The notes under the pieces are model-generated. The model did no database searches and was not told the DNA's origin. It saw only the letters and a program-made list of their open reading frames with translations. Shown piece after piece: positions 1 through 10,039 of a stretch of DNA of 64,000 nt (position 1 is its first letter; every line of letters starts with the position of its first letter). This DNA comes from Candidatus Mycoplasma haematohominis. GTDB taxonomy: Bacteria; Bacillota_I; Bacilli_A; Mycoplasmatales; Mycoplasmoidaceae. The translations under genes and the position numbers were made by a program. The stretch covers positions 1 to 64,000 of the forward strand of contig NZ_CACTIB010000004.1 in NCBI RefSeq assembly GCF_902712995.1, written 5' to 3'.

Positions 1-47
1 AATTAAACCTAGATAACCCAGATCTTTACGAACAAGTTCAAAAATAG
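1..47 (+). CDS. PF6 paralogue, C-terminal end only (5' part outside window)
   Basis: An open frame enters from outside and reads LNLDNPDLYEQVQK before TAG. This is the same C-terminus as the PF6 gene at 11432-12094, and the DNA here matches 12048-12094. The fragment is therefore the tail of a PF6 gene that begins left of the window. Confidence 0.8.
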   Translation, partial: LNLDNPDLYEQVQK

Positions 48-92
48 AAAACATAACTTCTGTTTTGCAAATAAACAGGTGTTAGATTAATC

Positions 93-737
93 ATGACAAC
101 ATTATCTAAATCATTAACAGCAGGAGGCGTAGGTCTAGGAATTGCAGGTTCTGTAGCTACCTATCAATTAACTAAAAGCAATTCTGAAGAATCAAAACAA
201 CAAGTAAACACAGATGAAGATAATGAAAATGCCAGTCAAGATAGTTTACAACCTAAAGCAAAAGAAGCTCCACAAGAAGAACATAAAGCTCAAGCTGAAC
301 AACCAAGCGCTCCTGCTCAAAGAGGAACTTCTATTGCTGATATGAGAGTTAGTTTTTTCGATAGAACAATAGACAACAGACATTTAGAAAAAGAACCGAT
401 TAAATTTAAACCTATAAAAGGAAAAGATAGGCCAGACTGAATAAGTACATCAAGAAATGAAAGAGGAATCTGTAAAGATGATGATGGTTCTAGATGTGAA
501 TGAAGTGATTTCTTAAAAGCTAAAGTGCCTAAGGGAGAGAAAGAAAAATTAAGAAATTCCGCTACAAATCATGCAGAAAAAAAGTGTAAAGAAATCAAAG
601 GTAAATTATCAAACGATCCAGAAAACAATCAGCAAGGATGAACAATATGTACTTACTCAGAAGGAGTAGAAAGCAAAACTACTGGTTTCTACGAATTAAA
701 TCTAGACAACGAAGATCTATATCAAAAAGATAAATAA
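93..737 (+). CDS. PF6 paralogous protein (haemoplasma-type, unknown function)
   Basis: This 214-residue protein starts with a Gly/Ala-rich hydrophobic segment (MTTLSKSLTAGGVGLGIAGS), probably a signal peptide or membrane anchor. A charged Glu/Gln/Lys-rich linker follows to about residue 95, then a conserved C-terminal domain. That domain shows the PF6 signature: RPDWIST, CEWSDFL, AKVPKGEKE, KKC, WTICTYSE and ELNLDNEDLY, with five Cys residues. Three or more Trp are TGA. Close paralogue of 12140-12790. The gene is 6 bases upstream of the next PF6 gene, so the two are probably co-transcribed. Function unknown; surface location is inferred. Confidence 0.85.
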
Positions 738-743
738 AACAAC

Positions 744-1367
744 ATGATCACAACAACTAAGTCAACAATAGCAGGAACAACTACAGTATTAGGAGCAGGA
801 GCAGCCGTAACTGCCTATCAGCTAACCAAAGATAACTCTCAAGATTCAACTGAAAAAATAGAAGCTTCTAAGAGTAATGAAAATAAAAATATTGATAACA
901 AACCTAAACAAGAATTAGATAAACAACCAAAAGAAGTTGCAGTTGAAGACAAACAAAAATCTGAAGAAAAATTTGATATTTTCGACATAAGAAATAAATT
1001 CGGACCACAAAAAGAAAGCAAAATAAAACCAATTGAATTTAAACCTCTACCCGGAAAAGTTAGACCTGATTGAATAGATACATCAGGAAAAGACAAAGGA
1101 ATATGTGCAACAAACAAAGATGAAAGTAAATGCGAATGAAGTGATCTACTAAGAGCCAGAGTTCCTAAAGAGAAGAGAGAACAATTAGAAAGATCTGCTC
1201 AAGATCATGCTGCAAGTAAATGTAGTTCTATTCACGGAAAAATGGAAGACGATACAAACTCAAATCCAAAGGGATGAATAACATGTACTTATTCAGAAAG
1301 TCTGTATGAAAAATCAGCCAATCTGTACGACTTAAACCTAGATAATGAAGCTCTATATTCAGAATAA
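744..1367 (+). CDS. PF6 paralogous protein
   Basis: This 207-residue member starts MITTTKSTIAGTTTVLGAG, followed by a Lys/Glu-rich linker and the PF6 domain (CEWSDLL, ARVPKEKREQLE, WITCTYSE, YDLNLDNEALYSE). TGA codons supply the Trp residues of the domain. Its partner in the second copy of the block is 12801-13418; the two differ mostly in the linker and around the first Cys. The next gene is cut short by the duplication breakpoint. Confidence 0.85.
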
Positions 1368-1475
1368 CAATAAATAAAAAATCAATTTACCCTCTATTCC
1401 TTTTTAGAAACTAAATAAGAAATAAAAATATATAGATGACAAAGTTATTAGACTGATCAGATCTTAAAAAATATC

Positions 1476-1502
1476 ATGGCCATACTAACTAAATTAACGT
1501 AG
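1476..1502 (+). pseudogene. Truncated 5' end of a third PF6 gene
   Basis: ATG plus seven codons (MAILTKLT) are identical in protein to the start of the intact PF6 gene at 13527. They are then followed by TAG where homology ends. The upstream non-coding sequence is also shared. This is a leftover of the duplication, not a working gene. Confidence 0.75.
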
Positions 1503-1917
1503 TTTTCTTATTATTTCAGAATTGATTATTTCTAAAAACTATCCCTGTGTCATAAAGGTCTTCATTTCATAGAGAAGATCCAAATTCCTTTACCTGAGAA
1601 AGAAGAGCATTTATTCTGGACTGTAGACTTTTCTTTATATCTTTCTTGTTTTGAGATACATGATCATTAACAACAATATATTTATCTACATTAGTCAGAT
1701 AGTCATATAGGTTAGTCTTTTTAAATTGATAAGGATAGTAATCCGGAGGAATCTGTAAGCTAAGTAGCAAGTCAGCTTGGCCATTGTAATTGACCATAAT
1801 CTTGTACTCAACAGTAGATCCAGTTCCTCCAAAGATACCTATAGAAGAAGCTGAAGGAACTGCGATCTTGAGTATGGTTTTCTTATTTATTAAAAGTGAA
1901 CTAAAAGGGAAATCCAA
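1489..1917 (-). CDS. Hypothetical protein with short hydrophobic N-terminal segment
   Basis: About 142 residues. The best start is a TTG at 1917, because no ATG is available between it and an upstream TAA. The N-terminal stretch KIAVPSASSIGIFGGTGS resembles the Gly/Ser-rich leaders of the neighbouring paralogues, and a mixed charged region follows. Two TGA codons near the end are read as Trp. The last few codons lie in the duplicated PF6 block, so the C-terminus was set by the rearrangement. No recognisable family. It may be a decaying gene; expression is uncertain. Confidence 0.45.
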
Positions 1918-2194
1918 AAATACAAAGAAAAAACTCTTTAAATATTTAAATTAGTGCGAAATAAAAATTTATATAAATAAAGAGTTTGTTAATTGGGTTT
2001 AGATATGCAAATAGAACTGAAAGCTATTCAATAATTGAAGATGGTTTTGTACATTGTGATTATATCTTTATTTATAAGAACTTAAAAGATATATAAAACT
2101 AAAGTTGAATAAAGGATTTCAAAAAAATGAAATTAGACTTACTCAGCAAATAAACTCATTTTTCCCAGGATTTTAAAATTAGAAGTTTACTAGT
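1918..2194. other. A+T-rich intergenic region, no gene seen
   Basis: This spacer separates the divergent genes at 1917 and 2195. It contains many stops in all frames and no ORF that resembles its neighbours. Promoters for both genes presumably lie here, but A/T richness makes any -10 call arbitrary. Confidence 0.5.
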
Positions 2195-2809
2195 ATGAAT
2201 AGTTTTTATATAGCCAAGAAAAATCTAAAAACTGCAGGAAGACTTGACATAGTCTGTGTTATCTGCTGAAGTATTCTTATATTTATATTTGCTGTATATC
2301 ACTTTGCTTTTCTATTAAGAAATGGCCAATATCATACATTAAAAGATGGTTCAAACACATCTGGAGAAGGTACATCAGTACACACTTACTTAAGCACTTA
2401 TGTAGCTTCAAAAGGATACAGTGAACTATTCAACGTAAAAATAATCGATTTCATAATATTTAGACTAACCCTTTGAAGCATAGTTCTTATACTATTCATA
2501 ATTTCTGTTGCTGCCTTTATAGGAAAAGTATTATTGGGTTTATTTTCCTTAGTTAAATTCTTTAAAGCTAAAAGTATTCAACATATATATGCCGCATTAG
2601 CTGTTATGTTTTTCCCAGGATTAGGAGGAATTATTGCTATCAATACATACAAAGCAACAACAAGTAGATTGGCTCCTAAATATATTGCTTCTAATTCATC
2701 TATTAGATTTAAGTTAAGAGGTATGTGAAACAACTTCTCTAATAGTGATACTTTCTCTCCCGAAATTAGAAATAAAAAGAACTTAATTAGTAAATTAGAA
2801 AATGTCTAG
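2195..2809 (+). CDS. Integral membrane protein, unknown function
   Basis: A 204-residue protein with at least three hydrophobic segments: residues about 18-40 (IVCVICWSILIFIFAVYHF), 95-120 (LWSIVLILFIISVAAFIG) and 135-155 (ALAVMFFPGLGGIIAI). Both TGA codons inside membrane segments encode Trp. The tail is polar. The stop overlaps the start of the next membrane-protein gene by 8 bases (ATGTCTAG), indicating translational coupling, so the pair probably works together. I do not recognise a family. Confidence 0.85.
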
Positions 2810-3740
2810 TTACATAGGTGTTAACAGTAGACAAGACTTAGAGCTAGAACAGTACTTTGGAAAAATCAAAGCTACTTGTGCCAGAAAAATAATAGTCACT
2901 CTATTTGACCTTATCTATATATGTACAGTAAACCTACCTATCTTTGTTATGTTTGCTTACTTTGAACCAAAGGAAGGAATAATTCAGGCATTCCATGATC
3001 TAGTAGACAGAGAAAAGACAATTCCAGCTTGAAGATGCCTTCTCTTCTCTCTATGAATGTTCTTTTGCTGTTACATCTACTTTGTACTAATACCATCAAA
3101 AACTAGATACCAAACATTCTTCTCAAGTCACTTGGGAATGAAAGCTGTTACTCTAGATGACAGCCTTAACTGAAGAGGTAAATTAACTCAAGGACAACTA
3201 TTCAGAGCTAACTTTATTCCTGTTTTAATTCTTCCTCTATTAAGTGCTTTATTCTTCTTTGGTGCTTGGATTACTAATGACAATAATTGATGAAGTCAAT
3301 TGGTTCAAAATCAAGATAACCCAATAACTAACTTCAATGCAAGAAGATCATGAATCTACGGAATGAGAATAATTGTCGCAATTGTTTTCTTCCTGCAAAT
3401 CCATCATTTATTCACAGTTGGAGCAAGCAAAAGAGCTTTAAATTGATTCACTAAAAGCAACAGAATAATCTATGTGAATGTAGAAAGAGCTCTTGTAATA
3501 ATGAGCACAGAAGACTCAGCTCTTCCTACTGAAGAAACATTAGGAGAAAGAATCATAATTCCAAAAGAAGAAGAAGCAGAGTTAGAAGCAGAAGCTGCTC
3601 AGGCAGAAAACCCACAACTTGAATACTACGAAACAATCAATTTTGCGGAAGAAATAGAAATGGATAACGATGCCTTCTTAGAAAAAATCAAACTAGAAGA
3701 ACAAGGAAGTTTAGAAGAAGGTGAGCAGGAAGCTAAATAA
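2802..3740 (+). CDS. RDD-like multi-pass membrane protein
   Basis: 312 residues. The first membrane segment contains an Arg and Asp pattern (ARKIIVTLFDLIYI). It is followed by a second segment, the polar stretch TRYQTFFSSHLGMKAVTL and two further hydrophobic segments. This layout resembles RDD-family membrane proteins, in which the loop normally reads like QT-GK--LGL-V. The C-terminal 85 residues are strongly acidic (runs of Glu). The gene overlaps the previous one by 8 bases and the helicase gene by 20 bases. Transport or membrane-assembly roles known for RDD proteins cannot be assigned here. Confidence 0.75.
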
Positions 3741-5676
3741 AGAACAGTTAGAAGCAATAAAAGCGCCTAAAAAGCCTATACTTGTCATAGCCGGCGCAGG
3801 AACAGGAAAAACAACAGTTTTAATATCAAGAGTAATCGAACTTATAGAAACAGGAATAGAACCCAGAAAAGTATTAGTTATCACCTTTACCAACAAAGCA
3901 AGAGATGAAATAGTAGGAAGAATTAGAGAAGAAATAGGTTCAGAAAAAGTTCCCTCAAATATATTCACCTTTCACGCTTTCTTCCACAAGCTATTAAAGA
4001 AAGATATGGAAAAAGTAAATCCCTATCTAAGAGACTTCAAACTATTAGATGAGAGTGACCAAAAGGGGATAATAAGAAGGCTAATAAAAGAACTATTAAT
4101 AGAAAACCTAGAGACCAAAATAGCCTCTACAGCAATAAGCCTTCTAAAGATCAACAACTATGACCTATCAGACAAAGTCTATCTAAATCAAATAGTAAAG
4201 ACATACAAACTAGATAGAGAAGATATAGAAACCCTATACAAGAAATATATAGAAGAACTAACTGTAAACAAATTTCTAGACTATGACGATCTAGAAGTCT
4301 ACACACTTAAAGCACTAAATATTCCAGAAGTAAGAGACTACTGAAAGAACTGATTTAATGCTGTTCTAATTGATGAGTTCCAGGACACAAGTACCATCCA
4401 AATGGAAATCATCAAAAAAATAGTAGATAAATCTAATGGAAATATATTCTGTGTAGGAGATCCAGATCAATCTATCTACGGCTTCCGAGGAGCTAAACCA
4501 AAAGTATGCAGTGAATTCCTAGAGTACTTCGACAACTCAATATGCATAAAACTAGAAGAAAACTACAGGTCAACTAAAAACATACTTCAACTAGCTAACC
4601 ACATAATTAACAAAAATCAACATGAACTATCCAAAAACCTATGAACCAGAAATTCTGAAGGGAACAAGATTAAATGCACTAAATTCAGAACAGATTGAGA
4701 TGAAATAGAGTGAGTATTAAACGAAATAACAACTATAAGAGCAATCAACCCTAACTCATCCTTAAGGGACTTCGTAATTCTCTATAGAAACAACTCAATC
4801 GCAAAACTATTCGAAATTGCCCTAAAGAAAAAAAATATAGATTATGCAGTAACTAACTCAGTAGAGTTCTTCTCCAGAATAGAAATCAAATTTATAGTTG
4901 CTTTTCTAAGGCTCTTATTTTTCTGTGATGAACCAGGAAGTGCCATATACATAAAACCAATAAATGATGCTGTACCAATGGGCATAGGAGATTCATCTAG
5001 CTCAACTTTTCATAATTTCTTAAGTGAAAACAAATACTCATTCATGCAAGGAATAGAAAACATAGATGAATGCACAGCAATAAACACTAAATCTAAAAAA
5101 GCAATACTTCGTCTAGGAGAAATAATAGAAGAGCTAAAAGAATCTAGAAATAAAAGTCTACATCTAATAATTCAAGAGATAATCAAGAAAACAAATTACG
5201 AGGAATACGTAATAAACAAAAAAGAGGAAGGAAGGCTAGAAAACTTAAGACAATTTGGAACAGCTATATCAGAAAACTTAGAAGGAAAAACAAATAGGGA
5301 AATAGTTGAAGAGATCTCTCTAAGAGCCAAAGAAGTTAAGAGAAACAAGACAGATGATTTCCTTCTATTAAGTACAGTACATCAAGCCAAAGGTCTTGAA
5401 TACAAGTATGTATTCCTAGTAAAAATGAGTCACACAGTCTTCCCTTCATTCCTAAGCAAAAGTCCAGAGGATACAGAAGAAGAAAGAAGATTAGCCTATG
5501 TAGCTATTACCAGAGCCAAAGAGAAATTGTATATGTCCTGTTCTCCAGTAATAATAAGATCATTAGATAAACCGAGTACAAAAGAATCTATATTCATGGA
5601 TGAAGCAAAAGAATTAAGCAATATAGTTGAATTTATAGATAGATCCTATTCTTTCGCAATCTACAACAAAAAATAA
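3721..5676 (+). CDS. pcrA: UvrD/PcrA-type superfamily 1 DNA helicase
   Basis: 651 residues from a GTG start inside the end of the preceding gene. Motifs appear in order: Walker A GAGTGKT at 25-31, the Ia region TFTNKARDE, DEFQD (motif II) at 218-222, GDPDQSIYGFRG from 246, ENYRSTKNI, VHQAKGLEY near 553 and YVAITRAKEKL near 593. These define a 3'-5' UvrD/PcrA/Rep helicase for repair and replication restart. The protein is shorter than the roughly 720-residue PcrA of Firmicutes, mainly in the 1B/2B regions and the tail. Several Trp are TGA. Confidence 0.95.
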
Positions 5677-5769
5677 TTTTTTTCAATTACAACTGCTCAT
5701 AAATATACGAGCATAGGGAAAATTAATCTCCAATTTCAAGAATCTATAAATTATTCTTCGCTTTAATGG

Positions 5770-5801
5770 TTAAATAATTATTGAAACATTTAATATAAAA
5801 T
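5770..5801 (+). promoter_or_regulatory. Candidate promoter of the tRNA cluster
   Basis: TTAAAT at 5770-5775 and TATAAAAT at 5794-5801 are separated by 18 bases. They end 18 bases before the first tRNA. The -10 box is convincing; the -35 box is weak. Confidence 0.4.
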
Positions 5802-5819
5802 TTAAATTGCTTTCTCTAT

Positions 5820-5897
5820 CGCGGGGTGGAGCAGTTTGGTTAGCTCGTCAGGCTCATAATCTGAAGGTCGTAGGTTCAAATCCTACCCCCGCTACCA
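5820..5897 (+). tRNA. tRNA-fMet (CAT), initiator
   Basis: A 78-base cloverleaf with anticodon CAT in the loop CTCATAA. The acceptor pairs CGCGGGG with CCCCGCT, leaving a C1-U72 mismatch. An unpaired position 1-72 marks initiator tRNAs. T arm GTAGG/CCTAC; CCA is encoded. The anticodon stem is TCAGG/TCTGA, so the three G-C pairs usual in initiators are here A-U, G-C and G-U. An elongator Met or a lysidine-Ile tRNA is less likely because of the 1-72 mismatch. Confidence 0.85.
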
Positions 5898-5904
5898 TTA
5901 TTTA

Positions 5905-5981
5905 GGGCTTTTAGTGTAGAGACCTAACACACCACACTGTCACTGTGGAGATCACGGGTTTGAATCCCGTAAGGCCCGCCA
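5905..5981 (+). tRNA. tRNA-Asp (GTC)
   Basis: 77 bases. Acceptor GGGCTTT pairs with AAGGCCC. Anticodon stem CCACA/TGTGG encloses CTGTCAC, giving anticodon GTC. T arm CGGG/CCCG; CCA encoded. It starts 7 bases after the tRNA-fMet. Confidence 0.95.
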
Positions 5982-5986
5982 TGATC

Positions 5987-6062
5987 GGCTTTATAGCTCA
6001 GTTGGTAGAGCAACGGTCTGAAGAACCGTGTGTCGGTGGTTCGAATCCGCCTAAAGCCACCA
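5987..6062 (+). tRNA. tRNA-Phe (GAA)
   Basis: 76 bases. Acceptor GGCTTTA pairs perfectly with TAAAGCC. Anticodon loop CTGAAGA within ACGGT/ACCGT gives GAA. CCA encoded. Third in the tRNA run and probably processed from the same transcript. Confidence 0.97.
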
Positions 6063-6087
6063 TTAAAAGTTAAAATCACAATTAAAC

Positions 6088-6246
6088 ATGCCTAAATTAA
6101 AGTTCAGACTGAAGTGTAGTGATTGTTCAAGAATAGGATATTTGTCCAGAAAAAATCCTAAGAATAATCCTGACAAAATAGAACTTAAGAAATATTGCAA
6201 GTGATGTAAAAAATCTTGCTTGCATAAAGAAACTAAAGTTAAATAG
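6088..6246 (+). CDS. rpmG: 50S ribosomal protein bL33
   Basis: 52 residues. The protein has the bL33 zinc-ribbon layout CSDC near residues 10-13 and CKWC near 36-39 (that Trp is TGA), embedded in a basic sequence (MPKLKFRLKC, KIELKKYC). Its length matches the family. It sits 25 bases after tRNA-Phe and just before the desulfurase-like gene. It is a component of the large ribosomal subunit near the E site. Confidence 0.92.
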
Positions 6247-6263
6247 TCCCCTAAAAAACGAAA

Positions 6264-7337
6264 ATCTGCTACTTTGATAACGCTTCCTCTTCAAGGAGAA
6301 GTAAGTATTTCTGTGATGAATACAAAAGGGTTTTTGGTAAGGCTAGAGATCTAGAAACAACTGTCAAGCTATTCAGAAGAGCAGAAAAAAGAATAGCTAA
6401 GCTGTTTGGAATAACTAAAAGTGATGAACTTTATGTTACATTCCTACCAAATGCGACATATGCAATAAATGAAATTGCCTATTCTCTTACACCAAATCAA
6501 TCATTAATAGAACCAGAAAAAATACAAAAACAAATATATTTAAGTGATGCGGAACATGCTTCTAATCATCTAATATGGCTTAAATTAGCTGAAAAACCAA
6601 TCGAATATTTACCCCTAAAAGATTTTCAAAATTGAAAATTACCGGATACTCCCTCTATATTCTCATTCTCTCTACTCTCTAATCTAGAAGGAATAGAAGT
6701 TAATCCTTGAGATGTAGACAGAAAATTTAAAGAGCAAAATCACATATGCATTGTTGATGCTTCACAATACATGCAACATGAAATTCCAAGCCTTAAAAAC
6801 TCATCAATAGACTATTTCTTTTTTACAGCCCACAAATTTTTTGGTCCAAATGGAATAGGGGTTATCTGCTCTAAATTACCAACAGATATAGGAATCAATC
6901 AATACAACTGCGAACAAAAATTAAAAACCTATCTACTAGATCTAGATGCTCTAGAAGCCTGAATCAAGTGTCTAAACGTAATAGAAGAATTGTTTATAAG
7001 TGGTTTTATAAGTAGAGAAGTAGAGAGATTACATAAATACTTTGTAGAAAACTTCCCAAAAAAAAATGAGTATGTAGAACTGGTAAATCCTGAGTCTAAG
7101 TACTGTATTTTCCTAATAAGAGTAAAAGATCCAAACATTTCATGTCATGACTACTGTCACTATCTAGAAAAATTTGGAATAATCACTAGATCCGGTAACT
7201 GCTGTTCATGGCTATCTCAAGAAAGATACGACGTAAACAAAATTTTTAGAGTGTCTTTGAGCGCTTTCAATCTAGTGGAAGAGATAGATAGATTCTTCTA
7301 TGCCATAAATAATTTTTCACCTTCACTATGTCTTTAG
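6264..7337 (+). CDS. SufS/NifS-like cysteine desulfurase (class V PLP aminotransferase)
   Basis: About 357 residues. The N-terminus CYFDNASSS matches the family's usual Y-DNA opening. THE PLP lysine is Lys191 in AHKFFGPNGIGVI. The region RSGNCCSW (Cys313/314) is where group II desulfurases carry the catalytic Cys. These enzymes take sulfur from cysteine for Fe-S clusters and tRNA thiolation. The protein is shorter than the usual 400 residues. No ATG, GTG or TTG exists between the upstream TAA at 6252 and the family start. ATC at 6264 (allowed in table 4) is my best guess; a frameshift upstream or a sequence error are alternatives. No scaffold (IscU/SufU) gene is in the window. Confidence 0.85.
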
Positions 7338-7346
7338 TGTTATAAT
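7338..7346 (+). promoter_or_regulatory. Extended -10 promoter for gap
   Basis: TGTTATAAT has a perfect TATAAT (7341-7346) preceded by a TGn extension. It lies directly after the stop of the previous gene and 26 bases before the gap ATG. No good -35 box is visible, as is common for extended -10 promoters. Confidence 0.5.
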
Positions 7347-7372
7347 TTTTTACGTTAATATACAAAGACCTC

Positions 7373-8371
7373 ATGAAAAAAATCGCAATCAACGGATTTG
7401 GAAGAATTGGTAGACTAGCTTTCAGAGAATTAATTAAAAAAAGTGATGTTCAAGTTCTAGCTATTAACGATTTAACAGATTGCAAAACTTTAGCTCATTT
7501 GCTTAAATATGACTCAGCTCATGGTACTTTAACAGATTGAGATATTTCTTGCGAAGGGGATAAGTTGGTTCTGAGACAAGAAGGGAGAACAATTGAAGTT
7601 AAAGTTTTTGCAGAAAGAGATCCTGCAAACTTACCTTGACAAGCTCTTTCAATTGATTGTGTAATTGAAAGTACAGGTAGATTCACAGATAAAGATTCAG
7701 CTTCTTCTCATATCAAAGCTGGTGCTAAAAAAGTAGTTATCTCAGCTCCTGCTAAGGGTGATCTTAAAACTATCGTTTACAACGTTAACCATAACGTTCT
7801 TGAGGCAAGTGATCAAATTATCTCAGCCGCTTCATGTACAACTAACGCTTTAGCTCCTGTTGTAAGTATTCTTCATGAAAAATTTGGAGTTGCTTCTGGA
7901 TTCATGACAACAATTCATGCTTACACAGCTGACCAAAGACTACAAGACTCTCCTCACTCAGATTTAAGAAGAGCAAGAGCTGCTACTTTCTCAATTATTC
8001 CTACTTCTACTGGTGCTGCTGCTGCTATTGGTAAAGTAATTCCTGAATTAAATGGTAAATTAGATGGAGTTGCTCACAGAGTGCCTGTTATTACTGGTTC
8101 TTTAGTTGATCTAACAGTAAGACTAGAAAAAGCTGCTACAGCTGATCAAATTAACGATGCAATTAAAAAAGGTGCAAGTGAAACTCTTTGCTACGAAGCA
8201 GCTCCTATTGTTTCAGCAGATATTATCTGTCACACAGCAGCTTCAATTTTTGACTCTCTATTAACTAAAGTATTGCCTACTGGTGAAGTAAAAATTTACA
8301 CATGATACGATAACGAATCTTCATATGTAAATCAACTAGTGAGAACAGTTTGCTACTTCTCCGGCCTGTAA
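7373..8371 (+). CDS. gap: Glyceraldehyde-3-phosphate dehydrogenase
   Basis: 332 residues, full length. The NAD-binding motif is GFGRIGR at 8-14. Catalytic Cys155 lies in SCTTN, and WYDNESSY is at the C-terminal end. The enzyme converts glyceraldehyde 3-phosphate to 1,3-bisphosphoglycerate with NAD and phosphate. TGA encodes Trp in LTDW, LPWQ and TWYDN. The pgk gene starts 7 bases downstream, so consecutive glycolytic steps are co-transcribed. Confidence 0.97.
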
Positions 8372-8378
8372 TCCCTAA

Positions 8379-9626
8379 GTGTCTATTTCATACAAAAATA
8401 AGAAAACTTTAGGAGACCTAAATTTAACACAATACAAGAAAGCTGTTGTTAGATTAGATCTAAACGTTCCTATAGATAAAAAAACTCTTGCTATTACTGA
8501 TAAACACAGAATAACTCAAGCTCTTCCTACAGTTAAAAAACTACTAGATAGCAAATTAAAAGTAATTATTCTTAGCCATATTTCAAGAATCAAAAGCTTA
8601 GATGACATCAAGTCAGGTGCTAAGTCAATGAGTATTGTTGCTAAAGAATTACAAAATCAACTTTCAGATAAGAAAGTAGTATTTATTCCTTCCTTTGATA
8701 ATTTTGAAGAAGTAAGAGGTGCTATTAACAATCAACCAGAAGCAGATGTGTATGTTCTAGAAAACACTAGATATTACGATATCGATACTTCTGGAAATAT
8801 TGTTAAAAGAGAATCTAAAAATGATCCTGATTTAGCTAAGTTCTGAGCATCTTTAGGAGATGTATTTATAAATGATGCTTTTGGTACTTGCCATAGATCA
8901 CATGCTTCTAATGTAGGTATTGCTGGTTTCTTGCCTTCAGCTATTGGTTTATTAGTTGAAAAAGAACTTCAATTCCTATCAAAAGCAGTTGAATCTAATG
9001 ATCATCCTAAAGTATTGATACTAGGTGGTAGTAAAGTTTCAGACAAATTGAAATTAATAAATGCTATTACTCCTCAAGTAGATAGAGTATTGGTTGGTGG
9101 AGGTATGGTTTATACATTCTTAAAAGCTATGGGTAAACCAGTTGGTAAATCTATTGTTGAGGAAGACATGATTGAAGAATGTAAAGATATGTTGAATAAG
9201 TACAAAGATAAGCTTGTTCTTCCTGTTGATCATTTAGTTGCTCCGGTATTCCAAGATATTCCTGGAGAAGTTAAAGGCGTTGATGAGGCTGGATGAGATG
9301 ATCAAATGGCTCTAGATATTGGCCCTGAGTCAGCAAATATTTATGCTTCTAAATTAGATGATGCGAGAGTAGTTATCTGAAATGGCCCAATGGGAGTATT
9401 TGAATTTGATAATTTTGCATCAGGAACTGCTGTTATTGCTCTTAAATTGGCTGAAATAACTAAAAAAGGTGCATACACTGTTATTGGTGGTGGTGATTCT
9501 GCTGCTGCAGTTCTTAAATTTGATTTAAGTTCTCAAATGAGTTTTATTTCTACAGGTGGTGGAGCTTCTCTAACTTTCTTTGAAGGAGCTCCAATGCCAG
9601 GAATTGAATGTATCTCAGATAAATAA
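8379..9626 (+). CDS. pgk: Phosphoglycerate kinase
   Basis: 415 residues from a GTG start. Substrate-binding RLDLNVP is near residue 27, with VLENTRYY, NDAFGTCHRSHAS, GGSKVSDK, WNGPMGVFEF and the GGGDSAAA loop in order. Full length for the family. It makes ATP from 1,3-bisphosphoglycerate. This is a main ATP source for an organism dependent on glycolysis. Confidence 0.97.
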
Positions 9627-9739
9627 ATTCTTGTTATAAAGAATCTATCTGTACATAATAATCTCTCCCCAATTTTTAAGTTGATTGAGTTGTCTGCACG
9701 CTAATAAACCTTAATAAGGCTTTATAATTCAAATTGTCT

Positions 9740-10039
9740 ATGAAATATTTTGATTTACAAGCTTTTGCTTCCAAAAAAGGGGTTGGTTCTACAAAAAACG
9801 GTAGAGATTCTAGACCTAAATATAGAGGTGCAAAACTAGCTGATGGCCAGTTTGCTAATGCAGGTCAAATTATCTACAGACAAAAAGGTAACTTAATATA
9901 TCCAGGATTTGGAGTAGGTCAAGGAAATGATTTCACACTATTTGCTGTTAAATCAGGAATAGTCAAATACAAGAAATGAGGTAAAGATAAGAAAAGAGTA
10001 ATAATAGAGGAAGTATTATCAGAACATGGCAGAAGTTAA
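9740..10039 (+). CDS. rpmA: 50S ribosomal protein bL27 with Prp-type N-terminal extension
   Basis: 99 residues from ATG; an in-frame TTG lies two codons upstream. The mature bL27 start ASKKGVGSTKNGRDS is preceded by MKYFDLQAF. In Firmicutes and mollicutes a short extension ending in Phe before A-(H/S)KKG is removed by the Prp protease, and this gene fits that pattern. TGA gives Trp82. The 3' end overlaps rplK by 14 bases. No bL21 gene precedes it, unlike the usual rplU-rpmA order. Confidence 0.93.

Larger units (their letters stand above)
1..1498. repeat. Left copy of a PF6 segmental duplication (partner 12048-13549)
   Basis: The DNA matches 12048-13549 nearly base for base over long stretches, including the non-coding spacers, with small indels that shift the offset from 12047 to 12057 and then to 12051. 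Identity stops abruptly at about 1498, inside the eighth codon of the third gene. The middle, low-complexity part of each gene is the most diverged. The left end lies outside the window. Confidence 0.9.

Noticed and set aside
839..1117. Minus-strand frame of 92 codons opposite a PF6 gene
   Set aside because: Antisense to the well-conserved PF6 gene at 744-1367 and not kept as a reading frame in the copy at 12801-13418.
3721..5676. Helicase region as several broken gene fragments (pseudogene)
   Set aside because: All breaks are in-frame TGA codons at positions compatible with Trp; the motifs are complete and in order under table 4.
5689..5715. Hairpin TGCTC/GAGCA after pcrA as a terminator
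   Set aside because: Only a 5-base stem with a 10-base loop and no T run after it; indistinguishable from chance.
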